Below the pieces are notes generated by a model. That model had not been told where the DNA came from. It ran no database searches and worked only from the letters and a program-made list of their open reading frames with translations. The translations under genes and the position numbers were made by a program. A DNA stretch of 64,000 nt from Uranotaenia lowii (taxonomy: Eukaryota; Arthropoda; Insecta; Diptera; Culicidae): the NCBI RefSeq assembly GCF_029784155.1, contig NC_073692.1:159369582-159433581 (forward strand), written 5' to 3'. Below, one piece after another: positions 33,300 through 44,342 of this stretch. Position 1 is the stretch's first letter. Every line of letters begins with the position of its first letter.

Positions 33300-34490
33300 T
33301 TATCCAATAATATGTTGAACAGTGAGTGGCTCGTTACAGGTAGCGCAAGTTTGTATCCCTTTTGAAAAGAATTCGGCATGGGTGATTGCAGTGTTACCAA
33401 TCCGCAGTCTGGTCAATGCTCGTCGCTCCATTGGATTTCTCCTGTCATTCCAAGCTAACGTACTACTTTTGACTCTTCGAAGGAACAGTTGTCTGTTATC
33501 ATTCCAGTCTACCTCCCATTTCATTCGTACTTCATTTCTCACCCAGTTTATGATATCTTGGGCTGGAATATCCGTTGAGATCATAGGTCCAATTCTGCCT
33601 TGCGCAGCTAATTCATCCGCTTTGGAATTTCCATCAATCCCAACATGGCCAGGTATCCAACATAAAGTACCTTTTAGTTTGCGCAACTCTTGCTCTATAC
33701 TTTGAACCCATGGATGTGTTGATTTTCCTGATTCCACTGCAGCCAACACGCTGGCAGAGTCAGAAAAAATTACACTTTTGTATCGAGATTTACTTGAAAG
33801 ATTTTTCAGTGCGTAGAGTATCGCCATTGCTTCAGCCGAAAAGATAGTACATACGTTCGGAAGTTGGAAGTAAAAATCTCGCGAATGGCTAGTAATGCCA
33901 ATTCTGACCTGGCTGTTTGCTACAGAGCCATCAGTATAAACAGCTAGATAGTTCTGGTACCGATCTTCAATATTTATTTCAATAATTTTTGATTATATGT
34001 ACTGCTTTGTTGTTATTTTCGCCAACTTTAAATCGTTTTTTGATTGTCCAGTCTATACTTGGGGTTTCTGAGTTCCATGCTCTCGTAGCAATGGTGTTAA
34101 AACAGCAAATAGGAGGGATTGATTTTCCAATTACTGATCGAAAAATGTCAAGTGATCTCTCTGTAGCAGAAGTGATTTTTCGGTGTGGCTTTTCCAAGAG
34201 TCGTATTGCATTGCAAGTCAAGCGTTCTGTGAGACGATAATTCCATGGCAAAGTACCGCTTTCAGCATGAATGAAAAGTACAGGGCTGCTACGCATCGCG
34301 CCAGCTGATATGCGCACTCCTGCATTGTTGCAAGCCATTAGTGGTTTAACTGAGTTTAAGCCTTTTCTAGACATTGTGCTAATGGCGTAAAACATTTTCG
34401 ATTCGATAATGCTCTTGAAGAGATTTAATAAGCATTTTCTTTCACCGCCATATGGATGACCACCTATAGCTCTAAGAAGATTTATTCTAG
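33300..34490 (-). pseudogene. I-type LINE ORF2, 3' part: RT thumb and RNase H, frameshifted
   Basis: Continuation of the ORF2 at 34493-37063 in two further frames. Frame one (down to 33979) carries the RT C-terminal region, with RINLLRAIGGHPYGGERKCL upstream of MFYAISTMSRKGLNSVKP. Frame two (about 33965-33300) carries RNase H: YTDGSVANSQ (first Asp, about 33930), FSAEAMAI (Glu, about 33830), FSDSASVLAAVES (Asp, about 33760) and WIPGHVGIDGNSKADELAA (His/Asp, about 33640). All four acidic residues and the GHVGI.GN.KAD.LA signature are present. A Cys/His cluster (CATCNEPLTVQH, about 33310) follows. The two frame changes, near 34490 and near 33975, mean no full protein can be made. Confidence 0.9.
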
Positions 34491-34492
34491 AT

Positions 34493-37063
34493 TTAAGGAT
34501 TTAAGGCTGATTTAAGGGCGAAGATTTGGGGGGAAAAATTCATGGTTTTGGTGAACATTACTCCAAGGATGCATGCTTTTTTAACTAGTGGAATTCGGTT
34601 GCTGTGTATAGTTAATTCAGGAATCGTTTTATGTTTTCTCCTCGTACAGACGTGTAGGATACTTGACTTTTCAGAAGATATCGTGAATTTGATTCGGTCA
34701 GCCCGATCGAAAACTGCAGAGACGGCATTTTGAAGTTTTTTTCTTATACTTTTTGCTTGTGATCCCGATACCATCAGGACGATGTCATCAGCATACACGA
34801 AAACTTGTATTCCACGGGGAATCCGTTCAAATAATGGTTCCATTGCAACAAGGAATAAGGTTACTGCTAGAACCGATCCTTGGGGTACGCCGTTTCGTTG
34901 GTATTTTGCTTCAGATAATTTCCCACCCACAAGAACTTTGAAGGATCTATTAGTTAAAAAATCTTCTATGAATTTGTACAATTTTCCGTTTATCTGCCAT
35001 TTTGCTAGCGTTTGTAAAATCGGTGCCCTTTGAGCCGTGTCATAGGCTTTACTCAAATCAAGAAGGGCCAATTCTGAATGTTGCTTTTTCTTGAGGGGTG
35101 TTTCTAAAGCATCTTCCAATTCAGACAGATATTGTTCAACTCCCCTACCTTTGCGAAAAGCGTACTGTTTTGGGCTCCATAGCTTCCGTTCTTCTTTCCA
35201 CTGTACTAATCTACGATTGACCATGCGTTCCATAGTTTTGCCAATGCAACTAGTTAAGGAGATAGGTCTTTGGTTTCCTAAAACCTTTGGGTCTTTTCCT
35301 ACTTTTGGAATAGGGATCACGATTGCTTCTTTCCATTCTGAGGGAAAAGTACCATTTTCCCACAGCTCGTTGAAACAGCACAGCAGTTGCGTTTTTGTAG
35401 CTATTGGCAAGCGGCGTATCATTTCATTGCTTATAAAGTCTGGTCCTACAGCTTTTCCTTTTTTGGACTCCGTGGCAACGAAAAATTCTTGCATGGAAAA
35501 CTTCTGTTCTAATTCTGTGATGGCGTTCCGACCTCGCCGGGTGGTTTTCGGAGCAGCTGGGAAGGGTAGTTGGGGTTGATCGGAAATTGACTGAAAGAAG
35601 TCTCCAAGACAATCGGCAATTTTTTTCGGCTCATTTATGATACCATCATGAGTTTGAAGTATTATTCTAGAGAATTTTCTTTTTCCAGAGAAACGGTTAA
35701 AACTTTGCCACATGATTGAGATAGGTGTTTCAGAGTTGAATGAGGAGACAAAACTTTCCCAACTTTGTTTTTTAGCTTCAGCTATTTTAAAACGACAGGT
35801 GTTTCGTGCTTCTCGAAAATTTTTGAAAGCCTCCTCACGTAAAGGGTCGGTATATGAGAGCTTGCGCAGCCGTCTTAACTTTTTCCGCCGGTCTTTGATT
35901 GCTTCTTTTACATCTTCGTTCCACCAAGGTACGCATTTGTGATGTGAATTGCCTTTGGTACGAGGAATACTTAGTTCAGCTGCCTTGTATATTGCGCCTG
36001 TTAAGGAAGCTAGATTTGGGGTAGCATTATGAGGGACTTGTTCGAGAATTTTATTTTCGAAGAGTTCCCAATTAGCTCTGTTCTCCAACCACCGAGGGCG
36101 GTTGATGCCGGGGGGTGAAAGTGCGTTTACCATAACTCTAATTGGGAAATGGTCACTGCCACACAAATCATCTTCCACTTGCCACGAAAGGCGGTTACAG
36201 ATAAATATGGAAGCCATAGAGAGATCTATTGCACTAGTTGTGCCATTTGGGAGGTGGAAGTAAGTGTGTTCTACCGAGTTCAGCAGTATAAGAGCATTCT
36301 GACTAATGAATTGTTCAATGAACCGTCCGCGGTTGTCTGTGCGATTTCCACCCCAGGTGGTACTGTGTGAATTAAAGTCTCCAACAATCAGAAATGGGTG
36401 AGAGATTGTTGAAAGTACGTTTTCGAGTTCTTCCTTTAACGTAGGGAGTGTAATGCCATGTGGGATATAAACAGAAAGGATGGTAACTTTGATCGGAATT
36501 TCGATGGTGATGGCGCAGACAGGGAGAGTTGTATTAAGGGTGATTAGACAGTGCGGGATGTCATCTCGAATACCGAGACCAGCACTTGATGTATAGGGAT
36601 ATGAACTGGGTGTTGAGTACCAGGTGAAGTTGTTTACGTACCCTTGAAGATTTGGTGTTCTCAGCTCTTGGAGTGCGAGGGCTACTGGGTCGTATCGGCT
36701 TACCAAGTTTTGCAGCTCAGCTTTACGTGGGCGAGCACCGCACACGTTCCATTGTAATACAAGTGTTTCAGACTGAGGCTGATTTCGGCTGTTTGTTGTA
36801 TGCTGTCTACGATGATTTCTTGCTGGTGATGTTGATATGTTGTTGGAGTCAGTGGTTTGCTGGAGTTCTTCAGATGGACGAGGTTCTGTTACGTCCGGTA
36901 CAGATAACGATTGTGGTATAGTTGACGTTGATGGGTTTTCTGGGCTCGATGTGTTTACGATGGTTGTTGGATTTTTTGGAGTGTCGGTCATTTTGATGTC
37001 ATTAATTTTGTGAAAACAAGTCCTGGCTGGCGTGCGTCGTACTAATTTCCATTTCGATTCCAA
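34493..37063 (-). pseudogene. I-type LINE ORF2: AP-like endonuclease and reverse transcriptase
   Basis: An 856-codon open frame. The endonuclease starts near residue 100 with LVLQWNVCGARP, then ALQELR (catalytic Glu), VGDFNSHSTTWGG (about 225) and GSDHFPI (about 303, the SDH signature). The reverse transcriptase follows: KAVGPDFISNEM, PIPKVGKDP…RPISLTS, LLDLSKAYDTA, NGVPQGSVLA and FVYADDIVLM (about residue 757, catalytic YADD). It nicks target DNA and primes reverse transcription there. The frame ends after KSALNP by a frameshift; thumb and RNase H lie beyond in other frames. Its start overlaps the end of ORF1 (37002) by about 60 nt, the usual arrangement in this clade. Because the domain chain is cut, I call it a pseudogene. 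Confidence 0.93.
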
Positions 37064-37829
37064 TTTCTGCAGGGCAGTCGGATACTAAGCCTGGACGTGT
37101 TTTGGCGTATCTTTTCTCTGGGGGATGGGCTCGTTTCGGGGAGTCGCTTTGGGTTCTTTTGTTTGGGGTTATCGCTCGGTCAGTTAACATTTGATTCGGT
37201 GCTAGGGATCTACTTTGACGATTGGAGGATTTCGATTGGGTGTCGGAAGGGGTAGATGATTTTTCATCTGTTTCTTTTGCAGGGTGAACGGCTATTCTTA
37301 CGGAATTGGTAGGTGTTGGTCGATTTCTGTCCTGTGTTCGATTTCGTTCCTGACTTTGGGATCGCCGGATCCATGACTTTGCCTTCTGGAAGTTATTTTG
37401 TAGTATTTTGCATGTTTCTTCTAAATCCGAGATTTTTTTCTCTAACTTTTCAATCAGAAGATCTTTTTCGTCGATCTGGTTCTGTAATGGCAGTTGTGTT
37501 GAACTTATTTCGGCATACGTAGGCTGATTTTGTTTCGATTGATAGATTCGTTGGGCTTCTGGAAAGCTTATTTCCAACTCAACTTGCATTCGACAAATCT
37601 TTTCTTCTTTTTCAAAGCGTGGGCACTTTCGATTTATGGCTGAGTGACCACTTTTGCAATGCTTGCAAAACGAGGAATTTTCACACTGTCCGTCGTGTTC
37701 TTGGGAGCAATTTTGACACACTTGATTTTCAGCATTACGTCTGGCTTTTGTGTGTCCGTAGGCAAGGCATTTGTAGCAGAGCATTGGCGAAGGATAGTAG
37801 GGCCTCGTTGGTATGCGTAGTAGGCCAAA
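37002..37829 (-). pseudogene. I-type LINE ORF1, 3' part with zinc knuckles
   Basis: Gag-like nucleic-acid-binding protein of the LINE. Directly after the inserted element the frame reads FGLLRIPTRPYYPSPMLCYK, the lead-in to three Cys/His knuckles: C-YK-C-LAYG-H-TKARR (the last Cys is replaced), C-QN-C-SQE-H-DGQ-C and C-KH-C-KSG-H-SAINRK-C. A charged coiled-coil-like segment (EISSTQLPLQNQIDEKDLLI onwards) and a basic/Ser-rich tail follow. The protein would coat the LINE RNA in an RNP. The N-terminal half is at 41052-41569, on the other side of the nested LINE. Confidence 0.88.
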
Positions 37830-37939
37830 ATTTATTTATTTATTTATTTGGTAACAAATCAACGGATCACATGTTGATCCCAATGATTAAATGGATACAA
37901 AACAAAATAATTAAAATTATGAAAAAAAGTTTACACAAA

Positions 37940-39901
37940 CTACCTTGACCTAAACGCTATTAAAATTTTTCTTCTGAAGGAATCCCTCGATGTACCGAAA
38001 TCAAAATGTTCAGAGTAACGGTTGAACGTATTGATCACGCCGATCAATGCACTATTTGCCCCGTAGTTGTTTTGACGAAGGGGAGTGTAGAGCTGTAAAT
38101 TCCGGTTCCGTAGTCCTTGAGGTCTGACACTAAGGTTGATTGATTCCAATAGCGAAGGGCAGTCAATTTTCGATGTCAGGATATCGGAGACAAACAAGGC
38201 CCGTGTGACAGCTCGACGGGCTTGTAGCGTGTCTAGGCTAATGAGGTTGCAGCGGTACTCGTAGCTTGGAAGGTGGAACGGGTCAGACCAGTTCAAATGG
38301 CGTAGAGCATATCGTATAAACCGTCGTTGTAGAGCTTCGATCCGATCAGCGCCATTCTGATAGAAAGGGCTCCAAACTGCCGATGCATATTCCAGGATGG
38401 AGCGAACGAGGCTGCAGTAGAGGCTTTTCAAGCAGTATACGTCTCTGAAGTCCTTCGTCACGCGGAAAATAAAGCCTAAACATCGAGAAGCTTTATCCAC
38501 TATATAGTTCGTATGTGTCTTGAAGTCAAGTTTTTGATCAAGAATCACACCTAAATCTTTGATATGGTTCACACGGGCAATTAAGTGGTCCGAAAGGAAA
38601 TAATCGGCGGAAATGGGATGCCTTTTGCGCGAAAATGTTATGACGGAACATTTATTGCGGTTCAACGCCAGGCAATTGTTGTTGCACCAGGTAGCGAAAA
38701 GGTCGAATTGCCTTTGTAGTGAAGCAGTGTCTTCGGGGCCTTTGATTACGTTGAACAATTTCAGATCATCAGCATAGGCGAGTTTGGGTCCGTCGAGCAG
38801 CAGAAGAGCGTCATTAAAATAAATAAGGAACACAATCGGTCCTAGATGGCTCCCTTGTGGAACCCCGGAAGTAGCAGGGAATTGTCGGGAATACGAATCC
38901 TTAGTTCGAACGGTCAGTTTTCTTCCGATCAGGTAGCTACGGAACCAATTCTATAGACAACCGCAGATTCCAAGACGTTCGAGTTTTGCAATAGCAAGTT
39001 CATGATTAACCTTGTCAAACGCGGCAGACAAATCTGTGTAGATTGCGTCGGTTTGGATACCCGCTGTAAAACTTTCTTGCACATAGGATGTAAATTTCAT
39101 TAGGTTCGTACTAGTTGAACGCTTGGGCATAAACCCATGTTGGTCATTGGAAAAATACTCCTTGCAGAATGAGAAAATGGGGTCCAGAATTACCAGTTCG
39201 AATAATTTTGCAATTGCGCATAAGGCAGATATTCCTCTGTAGTTATTTATATCCCTTTTGTCACCTTTTTTGTGAACAGGAAACATATAAGCATCCTTCC
39301 ACAGCGAAGGGTAAACGGCTCTGTCCAGCGAAGCTTGAAATATTTGTTTAATTGGAGACAATAAATGGGGCATAAAGCGTTTCAGAAATGTGGAGGGTAT
39401 TCCATCCGGTCCCGAGGAAACAGAGTTTTCCATTTTTGCAGTCGCCTTTAAAATAGTTTCCTCTTCAATTGCAATCATGTTTAAAGATGCGTTTAAGGAA
39501 GGAACGTTTCGAACAGCGTTAGCTATTTGATCGGCAGAGATGAAACCAGTGGTAAAAACACTAGAGAATTTTTTAGCGAGCAGATTACATATACCGAGAT
39601 CCGAACTTGCAGTTTCGCCCTCCAAGAACATGTTGGTTGGAAGTCCAAATTCTCTCCGCTGATCTTTGACATGTTTCCAGAATGATTTAGGACTATTCTT
39701 GAAGTTTCGTTGCAGTCGCGTCAGATAGTTCCTATAGCATCGGCTGCTAGCTTTTTTATACGCAGAATTAAGTTTACGGTAATGGTCTTTAGCGTCTTGT
39801 GATTTGTGCCTATTATAATAGCGGAAGGCTTTGCATTTTAAAGTTTTCATCTGGCGCAATTCTTTGGTGATCCAGGGAGCTCTTGAATTTTCATTCACCA
39901 A
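37940..39901 (-). pseudogene. Nested LINE: reverse transcriptase with one in-frame stop
   Basis: One continuous frame apart from TAG at 38951-38953. Reading from 39901: SRAPWITKELRQMK, KMENSVSSGPDGIPSTFLKR (finger region), VHKKGDKRDINNYRGISALC, YTDLSAAFDKVNHELAIAKL (catalytic Asp), the stop inside ICGCL-stop-NWFRSYLIG, then SGVPQGSHLGPIVF, LAYADDLKLF (catalytic YADD, about 38775) and a thumb with ILEYASAVWSPFY. The C-terminal tail has the regularly spaced basic residues usual in CR1/Jockey-type proteins. The stop falls before the catalytic YADD block, so RT function is lost unless the stop is read through. Confidence 0.92.
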
Positions 39902-41051
39902 ACGTTTCGGAACATGACGATAATAATGTAATTGATGACATGTGAAAAAGTTTCAGCCGCGGCATTGGGATCAGAAAGTGTAAGCTCGGATTCCCAGTCT
40001 ACAGAGTTTAACACATCAGAGATAGCTTGAAAGTCCGCGTTTTTATAATCGAGAAAGAATGCAGCTGGTTTTCTAGAAGAAATATCCAAGTCGGAAACTT
40101 CAATTGAGATGAGCAGAGCTGGATGATGACGAACCAATTTGACCAAAGGCACAGGAGCTAATTCAATTGTCGGCGTTCTAATTCCTTCATTCACGAAACA
40201 TAGATCAAGCATACGTCCGTTTTCATTCTCGACGCTATTGATCTGACGGAGAGTGGCTGTGCTTAAGGAGTCAAAAATAATTTCGGAGAATGCCGAAAAT
40301 GAGGAACGAGCTGGGTCAGGATATAAAAATCCGCCTTGAGAGGGACACCATTTGATACTCGGTAAATTAAAATCACCGATGATTAATATGTCGTCTTCAG
40401 GTGAGGCAAGCAACGTGATTTTGGTGAGGCAGCTGGAAAACGAATCGGCAATACTCACATCTCGTGTACGATCCGGAGGGATATAGACCACACATACAAA
40501 GAGCTTCCGGTTACCGAGATCGATGCGGGACCACACAATTTCCAGATCATCCCAGGAATTGTCGTCGATAGACACAGCTTGCAGAGTTGATTTGATGGCC
40601 AGTAAAACTCCGCCTCCGGTTGACTTCAGACTGTTACTGGGGCCACGATCGCAACGAAACACGACATAGTCAGAACTAAAGACCTGACTGGTGAAGGTCC
40701 TGGCGTTCAGCCAGGTTTCGGTTAGGGCAATAACATCATGGCAGCAGCAGGAAGAGGCCAACAAATACTCATTAACGCAAGAGTTAATGCCACCGACGTT
40801 TTGGTAGAAAATGCTAATATAGTCACGCCGTCCAGAAGGCATACTGGGGAGTTGTTTGCTGGAAGGTAAAATTCCATCACCAAGCGGAAAACTAATCGGA
40901 ACTGTGTACTTGCCTGCGGAGACAGGCTGGAGAACCCCGTCACCACAATCGATCTCAGGGCCGGGACGACTGCTGACGGTGGCTGGAATCAGCGCGACTG
41001 AGTCGATGGGTTCAGGGGACTCCCAAAAGCCTGATTCGTTGCGTCCCGGTG
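39895..41051 (-). pseudogene. Nested LINE: AP-like endonuclease, 5' end missing
   Basis: Open from the junction at 41051 to 39895. Motifs in order: ISIFYQNVGGINS (Asn), VIALTETWLN (Glu), VYIPPDRTRD, ILIIGDFNLPSIKW (Asp/Asn), LDLCFVN and VRHHPALLISIE (His-His in place of the usual SDH). The enzyme nicks the target strand for target-primed reverse transcription. The frame fails near 39900 and continues in another frame as the RT. The first methionine inside is at 40842, but some 70 codons upstream are open and of similar composition, so the true start has been lost with the 5' end. Confidence 0.88.
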
Positions 41052-41569
41052 TGTATGTAGTCAGGTTTTTCAGTACCAGCTACGGTCAGGATAAGGGTTG
41101 CGGTTTTTACTGGTTTATTATCAATTTTTCTGGTGATTCGACGAATGTTGGTGACGTTTTCCTGTTTCAATTCTTTCAACAGCTCATCATCGTCGAGATC
41201 CATTACTTCATAGCAGGAGACAACGCAGCGAACAAAATTTAATTGCGGATGAGGGGTTATGTGAATTGGTGTGCCATCGATAAGGTTTTCCAATTTCATC
41301 AGTTTTTCGGCTAGTTTTCTTCCACGCACCTTAATTGCATATTTTGTACCTTTGGATTCCGTTTTCGCATATTCTATGTCACCTCCATCGAGTTTAAGGG
41401 ATTTGCTAATTGAAAACGGGTTCTTAGGTAAAATGTTTCCTTCAGTCGGGCTTAGTTGCAGTATTATAAAATCGCACTGGGGCCCGAACCACTCAGGAAG
41501 GTTTCTATTATATTTTACAACCAGGGGAGGTTTGTCAGACTCCCCTGGGGGGTCTTCCGTGCTGGCCAT
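41052..41569 (-). pseudogene. I-type LINE ORF1, 5' part
   Basis: Starts with MASTEDPPGESDKPPLVVKY and runs about 172 codons to the insertion point. It holds the N-terminal gag-like RNA-binding region of I-clade ORF1 (phrases LPEWFGPQCDFIILQLSP, FSISKSLKLDGGDIEYAKT, KYAIKVRGRKLAEKLMKL, FVRCVVSCYEV). The knuckle region is at 37002-37829. Beyond 41052 the frame continues into the nested LINE and soon stops. The ATG at 41569 is the first in the open frame and has a good leader upstream. Confidence 0.85.
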
Positions 41570-42279
41570 TAGGCCAGCTGGGGCTTAGATTGCAACGGAA
41601 TTTTGTTTGACAATAGTCTATCCTTACAAATAAATCCAAAGGAACTTCAGTTCTCTTTTCCTTTTAACCTGCCGCCAATCGTAGTAGCAAGAGGCTAAGG
41701 TACTACTACTACGACACGACTTGAAAATAAACCCACTCAATAGATGAGTAGTGCAGCCCTTTACCCTAGGCGGCAACGAAGACGTGAAGGGCGAAGGTAC
41801 CGCGTCTCGTTTTAGTTTCGGTTGCAGTAATATTATATCCCAAAAACGTTGCGATTTAATTTGCCAGTTGATCTTTGAACTTCAAAGATTGGCGGAGATG
41901 TGGTGAACGCTCCAACTTGGAAAACGCCTGAAGATAGACACGGCTTCAGCACGGGATAGCGCCCAAAGGTATGTAAGGCTACGTAGCGTCTTCAGGAAGG
42001 TTTTATGGCACCAGAAAATTATAGCAAGCCACAGCCAAAACAACTAAACAATAACAATGCTTTCCAATAGTCTATTCGTTGAATAACGTTGGATGGTTGT
42101 TAACGTTATGTTTCAAGTTGGAAGCGATATAACTTCCCCACTATGAGTTACTTCCGTCCACTCCCTGACAGGAAATCGAAAAATCGCACTTTTTAGGGTA
42201 TGATAACGTCCAAAAAATGTAAGATAAAAAACCGCTTATTCACACTTGCCGTATTGCTCGTAATGATATACTCGGAATG
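41570..42279 (-). other. 5' leader of the I-type LINE
   Basis: About 700 bp between the ORF1 start and the 15-bp target duplication. No open frame. Its first bases on the minus strand are CATTCCGAGTATATC. LINE leaders carry an internal promoter; none can be pinpointed by eye. Confidence 0.6.
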
Positions 42280-42294
42280 CCCATTAGTGAACTA
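42280..42294. repeat. I-type LINE target-site duplication, right copy
   Basis: CCCATTAGTGAACTA, identical to 33066-33080. Confidence 0.85.
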
Positions 42295-42358
42295 TATGTA
42301 CTCATTAACGAACTTGAAAGCTGCAAAAGTACGTTATACGGGACTTAAGTCACATAAA

Positions 42359-42424
42359 GGGCACAAAAGTGCTCAATACGGGATTTGGTAAGGGCACAAA
42401 ACTGCTCAAACGGGATTTGATAAG
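42359..42424. repeat. Two-unit tandem repeat, about 33 bp
   Basis: GGGCACAAAAGTGCTCAATA-CGGGATTTGGTAA followed by GGGCACAAAACTGCTCAAAC-GGGATTTGATAA. Each unit contains the self-complementary word AGTGCT/GGCAC. Part of the split TIR element's interior. Confidence 0.7.
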
Positions 42425-42500
42425 TAACAAAAAGTGCATTGATGTGCTTTCAAAATCAAATCTCCTCTTCGAGTTTTAGTTTCAGTTAGAACAACATCTA

Positions 42501-42572
42501 GGCGTGGTCTCGTGGTAGCGTGTTCGATTCTCACCACGAAGGTCGGGGTTCTATCTCCAAGCCGGGCAAGTT
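42501..42572 (+). mobile_element. tRNA-like SINE head (second family)
   Basis: GGCGTGGTCTCGTGGTAGCG resembles a tRNA 5' half with box A (TGGTCTCGTGG), and GTCGGGGTTCTATCTCCAAG carries a decayed box B (GGTTCGAATCCC type); GCCGGGCAAG plus a T run ends it. The next 1.7 kb (to 44257) belongs to the split TIR element or is unassigned. Confidence 0.5.
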
Positions 42573-44257
42573 TTTTTTCAATAAGTATTTTTGTACTTGG
42601 GTGACCATTCTGATGCGATATATGTAGGAAATGTAGGAAAGAAGCAATTGAGCAATTTGTCGAGTTTGAAATTCGGCGCGTGGCATCATGGCGGCACAGG
42701 TACAGAATACAGTAAATAATCAAGAGAAGATGATATGAACCGAAGCCAACGGTTCAGTTGAGATAGAGAGAATTTTTTTTTTGCTCATTTTGCGATTTTT
42801 TGGAAGCTGAATTAAGAGGCTGCTGAAAGCTGAATAGAAGATCATTACGACTTGTTTTGGAACTTGAAAGTATCAATAAGAACTTAAATTTTGAGCTGCA
42901 TAGAACGGCTGAGTAAGCGTTTTTGTACCTGTTTTATGGGACTTTTGGTTGCTTGGGTGCCTTCCTTTTTATACAAATTCCATTATTTGAAAATTAATTA
43001 TGATGAAAACTTCTTCATAGTTCAAAAAATATGTTTTTCTTATCGTCAAATCTTCAAATGGAAGTATTGAGATTATTGATTAATTTAAAAGTAGCCTTAA
43101 GGCACTTAAACTGCCTTAGTTTTAAGGGACCACTTTTATATCAGATTTATTTCGAAGTCCTTCGTCCCAACCATAAACCCCAAATTTTATACAAATAATT
43201 TAAAGATGGTTCTGCATAACCAATTTTTTCCCACGCTTCGAGATGATCTGCGGCATCTACTACGCAGATTGTATGATTTGAAATATTTTTTATCTCATGG
43301 GATATTTTCTCAGAAGTTCATATCTGTCGTCAGGTCGGACATCCTGCTCAAAACCACAGTCATAACTTCGTGAAACTGAATTTGATCAAAACAATTTTTA
43401 AGCTGAACATGGGAAACATTAGATGTAATGTGAATGTTTCATTATTATTATTATTATTATTCTGACTTATTAGAGACCTTTCAACCACCAGGGTCATTCG
43501 GGTCTGAAACAGTGAATGTTTCATGAAGATGGATAAAATGCTGCAGAAGTTACATTTTTTACGAATTATCCCATTTTCACGTAAACAATATTTTAATCAA
43601 TTCAATTTTTCTTGTACAAAACCGCATATCTTTGGCATAAACCAGTCGAATGAATTGGCCGTTGCTGAGAGTATTCTTAAGCTTTAAACTGATTCCAGGT
43701 GAGACGAATATCAATTATTAAAAAAAATTACATCTTTTTCATAGGGGTAAAGGGGGGCAAAACAGATCTTATCCTTTAATACAAATCCAAATAGTCTTTT
43801 TAAAATATTTTTCGAGTTAAAAAACCTTTTGGTTCGTTTTATGGAATGATTTTGGGTTTATTGGTCCAAATTTTCCCAGGGGGCATTGGACGGTTCAAAT
43901 AGACGACCTCCAAATCTTGCATCCAATCCAATTTAGGCCATCTCCAAATTGGATGACATTTGAAGTAGAATTTCTCATAAAAAGCTCCCTTTCAAATATC
44001 AGCTTCGTAGACTACATGGTCGCTGAGCCTTTGAAAGGCAACATTAGGAACAACATCAAATTTGCCTGTGCAACTATTGCACAAAAATAGCCTGTTTTTA
44101 ATGATTTTTTAAATTTCGATGTAACTTTTTTCGAGCATTTGAACTTTTGGATCTTGTTGATTCAGCCTGAATGAGTAGTATTGACTAAAAAGATGAGCGA
44201 ATCCGATTTGAAGGATTTAAATACTGCATAACATCCAAAATCATGTGCTTAACTGTT
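42573..44257. other. Remainder of the split TIR element; no genes
   Basis: AT-rich. An (ATT)n microsatellite lies at 43442-43463. TAGGGGTAAAGGGGGGCAAA near 43742 is another word in the TIR style, without a partner found. No coding region. Confidence 0.45.
43442..43463. repeat. (ATT)n microsatellite
   Basis: About seven ATT units in a row. Confidence 0.8.
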
Positions 44258-44338
44258 CAACGATTGGCAAATCACCCTACCAATTTTTGTTCAAAAATTT
44301 CGTCAAAATAAATAACGGGAAATCTGTATGTGTGGTTA

Positions 44339-44342
44339 ACTC
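44339..44342. repeat. LTR element target duplication ACTC, left
   Basis: ACTC, matching 53288-53291. Four bases is the normal duplication for Ty3/gypsy integrases. Confidence 0.75.

Larger units (their letters stand above)
37831..41051 (-). mobile_element. 5'-truncated CR1/Jockey-like LINE inserted in ORF1 of the I-type LINE
   Basis: About 3.2 kb on the minus strand, ending in an (AATA)n tail (TTTATTTATTTATTTATTT on the plus strand, 37831-37849). It contains endonuclease and RT but no RNase H. The endonuclease frame is open right up to the 5' junction, so the element was cut there: no ORF1 and no leader are present. Placing the junctions at 37830/37831 and 41051/41052 brings the two halves of the host ORF1 back into one frame. 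I see no convincing target duplication. One frameshift (about 39900) and one stop (38951-38953) make it defective. The exact clade is uncertain. Confidence 0.85.
33081..42279 (-). mobile_element. Full-length I-type non-LTR retrotransposon, split by another LINE
   Basis: Minus-strand LINE bounded by exact 15-bp duplications CCCATTAGTGAACTA. Order from its 5' end (42279): 5' leader, ORF1 (gag-like, zinc knuckles), ORF2 with AP-like endonuclease, reverse transcriptase and RNase H, then a 3' tail of short TTAGAA-type repeats (33081-33105). The RNase H domain after RT marks the I/R1/LOA group; with the gag-like ORF1 and three knuckles the I clade is the best fit. A second LINE (37831-41051) sits inside ORF1, so the element itself is about 5.98 kb. 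At least two frameshifts in ORF2 make it defective. Confidence 0.88.
32305..44277. mobile_element. TIR element (GGGTGATTTGCCAATCGTTG), split by the I-type LINE
   Basis: GGGTGATTTGCCAATCGTTG at 32305-32324 is matched exactly, inverted, at 44258-44277, 12 kb away. TA lies outside each (32303-32304, 44278-44279). Between them sits one full-length LINE insertion; subtracting it and its target duplication leaves an element of about 2.76 kb. The element's interior contains a roughly 95-bp tandem unit ('agtgaactWtatgtactcattaacgaacttg') into which the LINE inserted. No transposase is visible in the remaining 2.76 kb. Confidence 0.75.
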
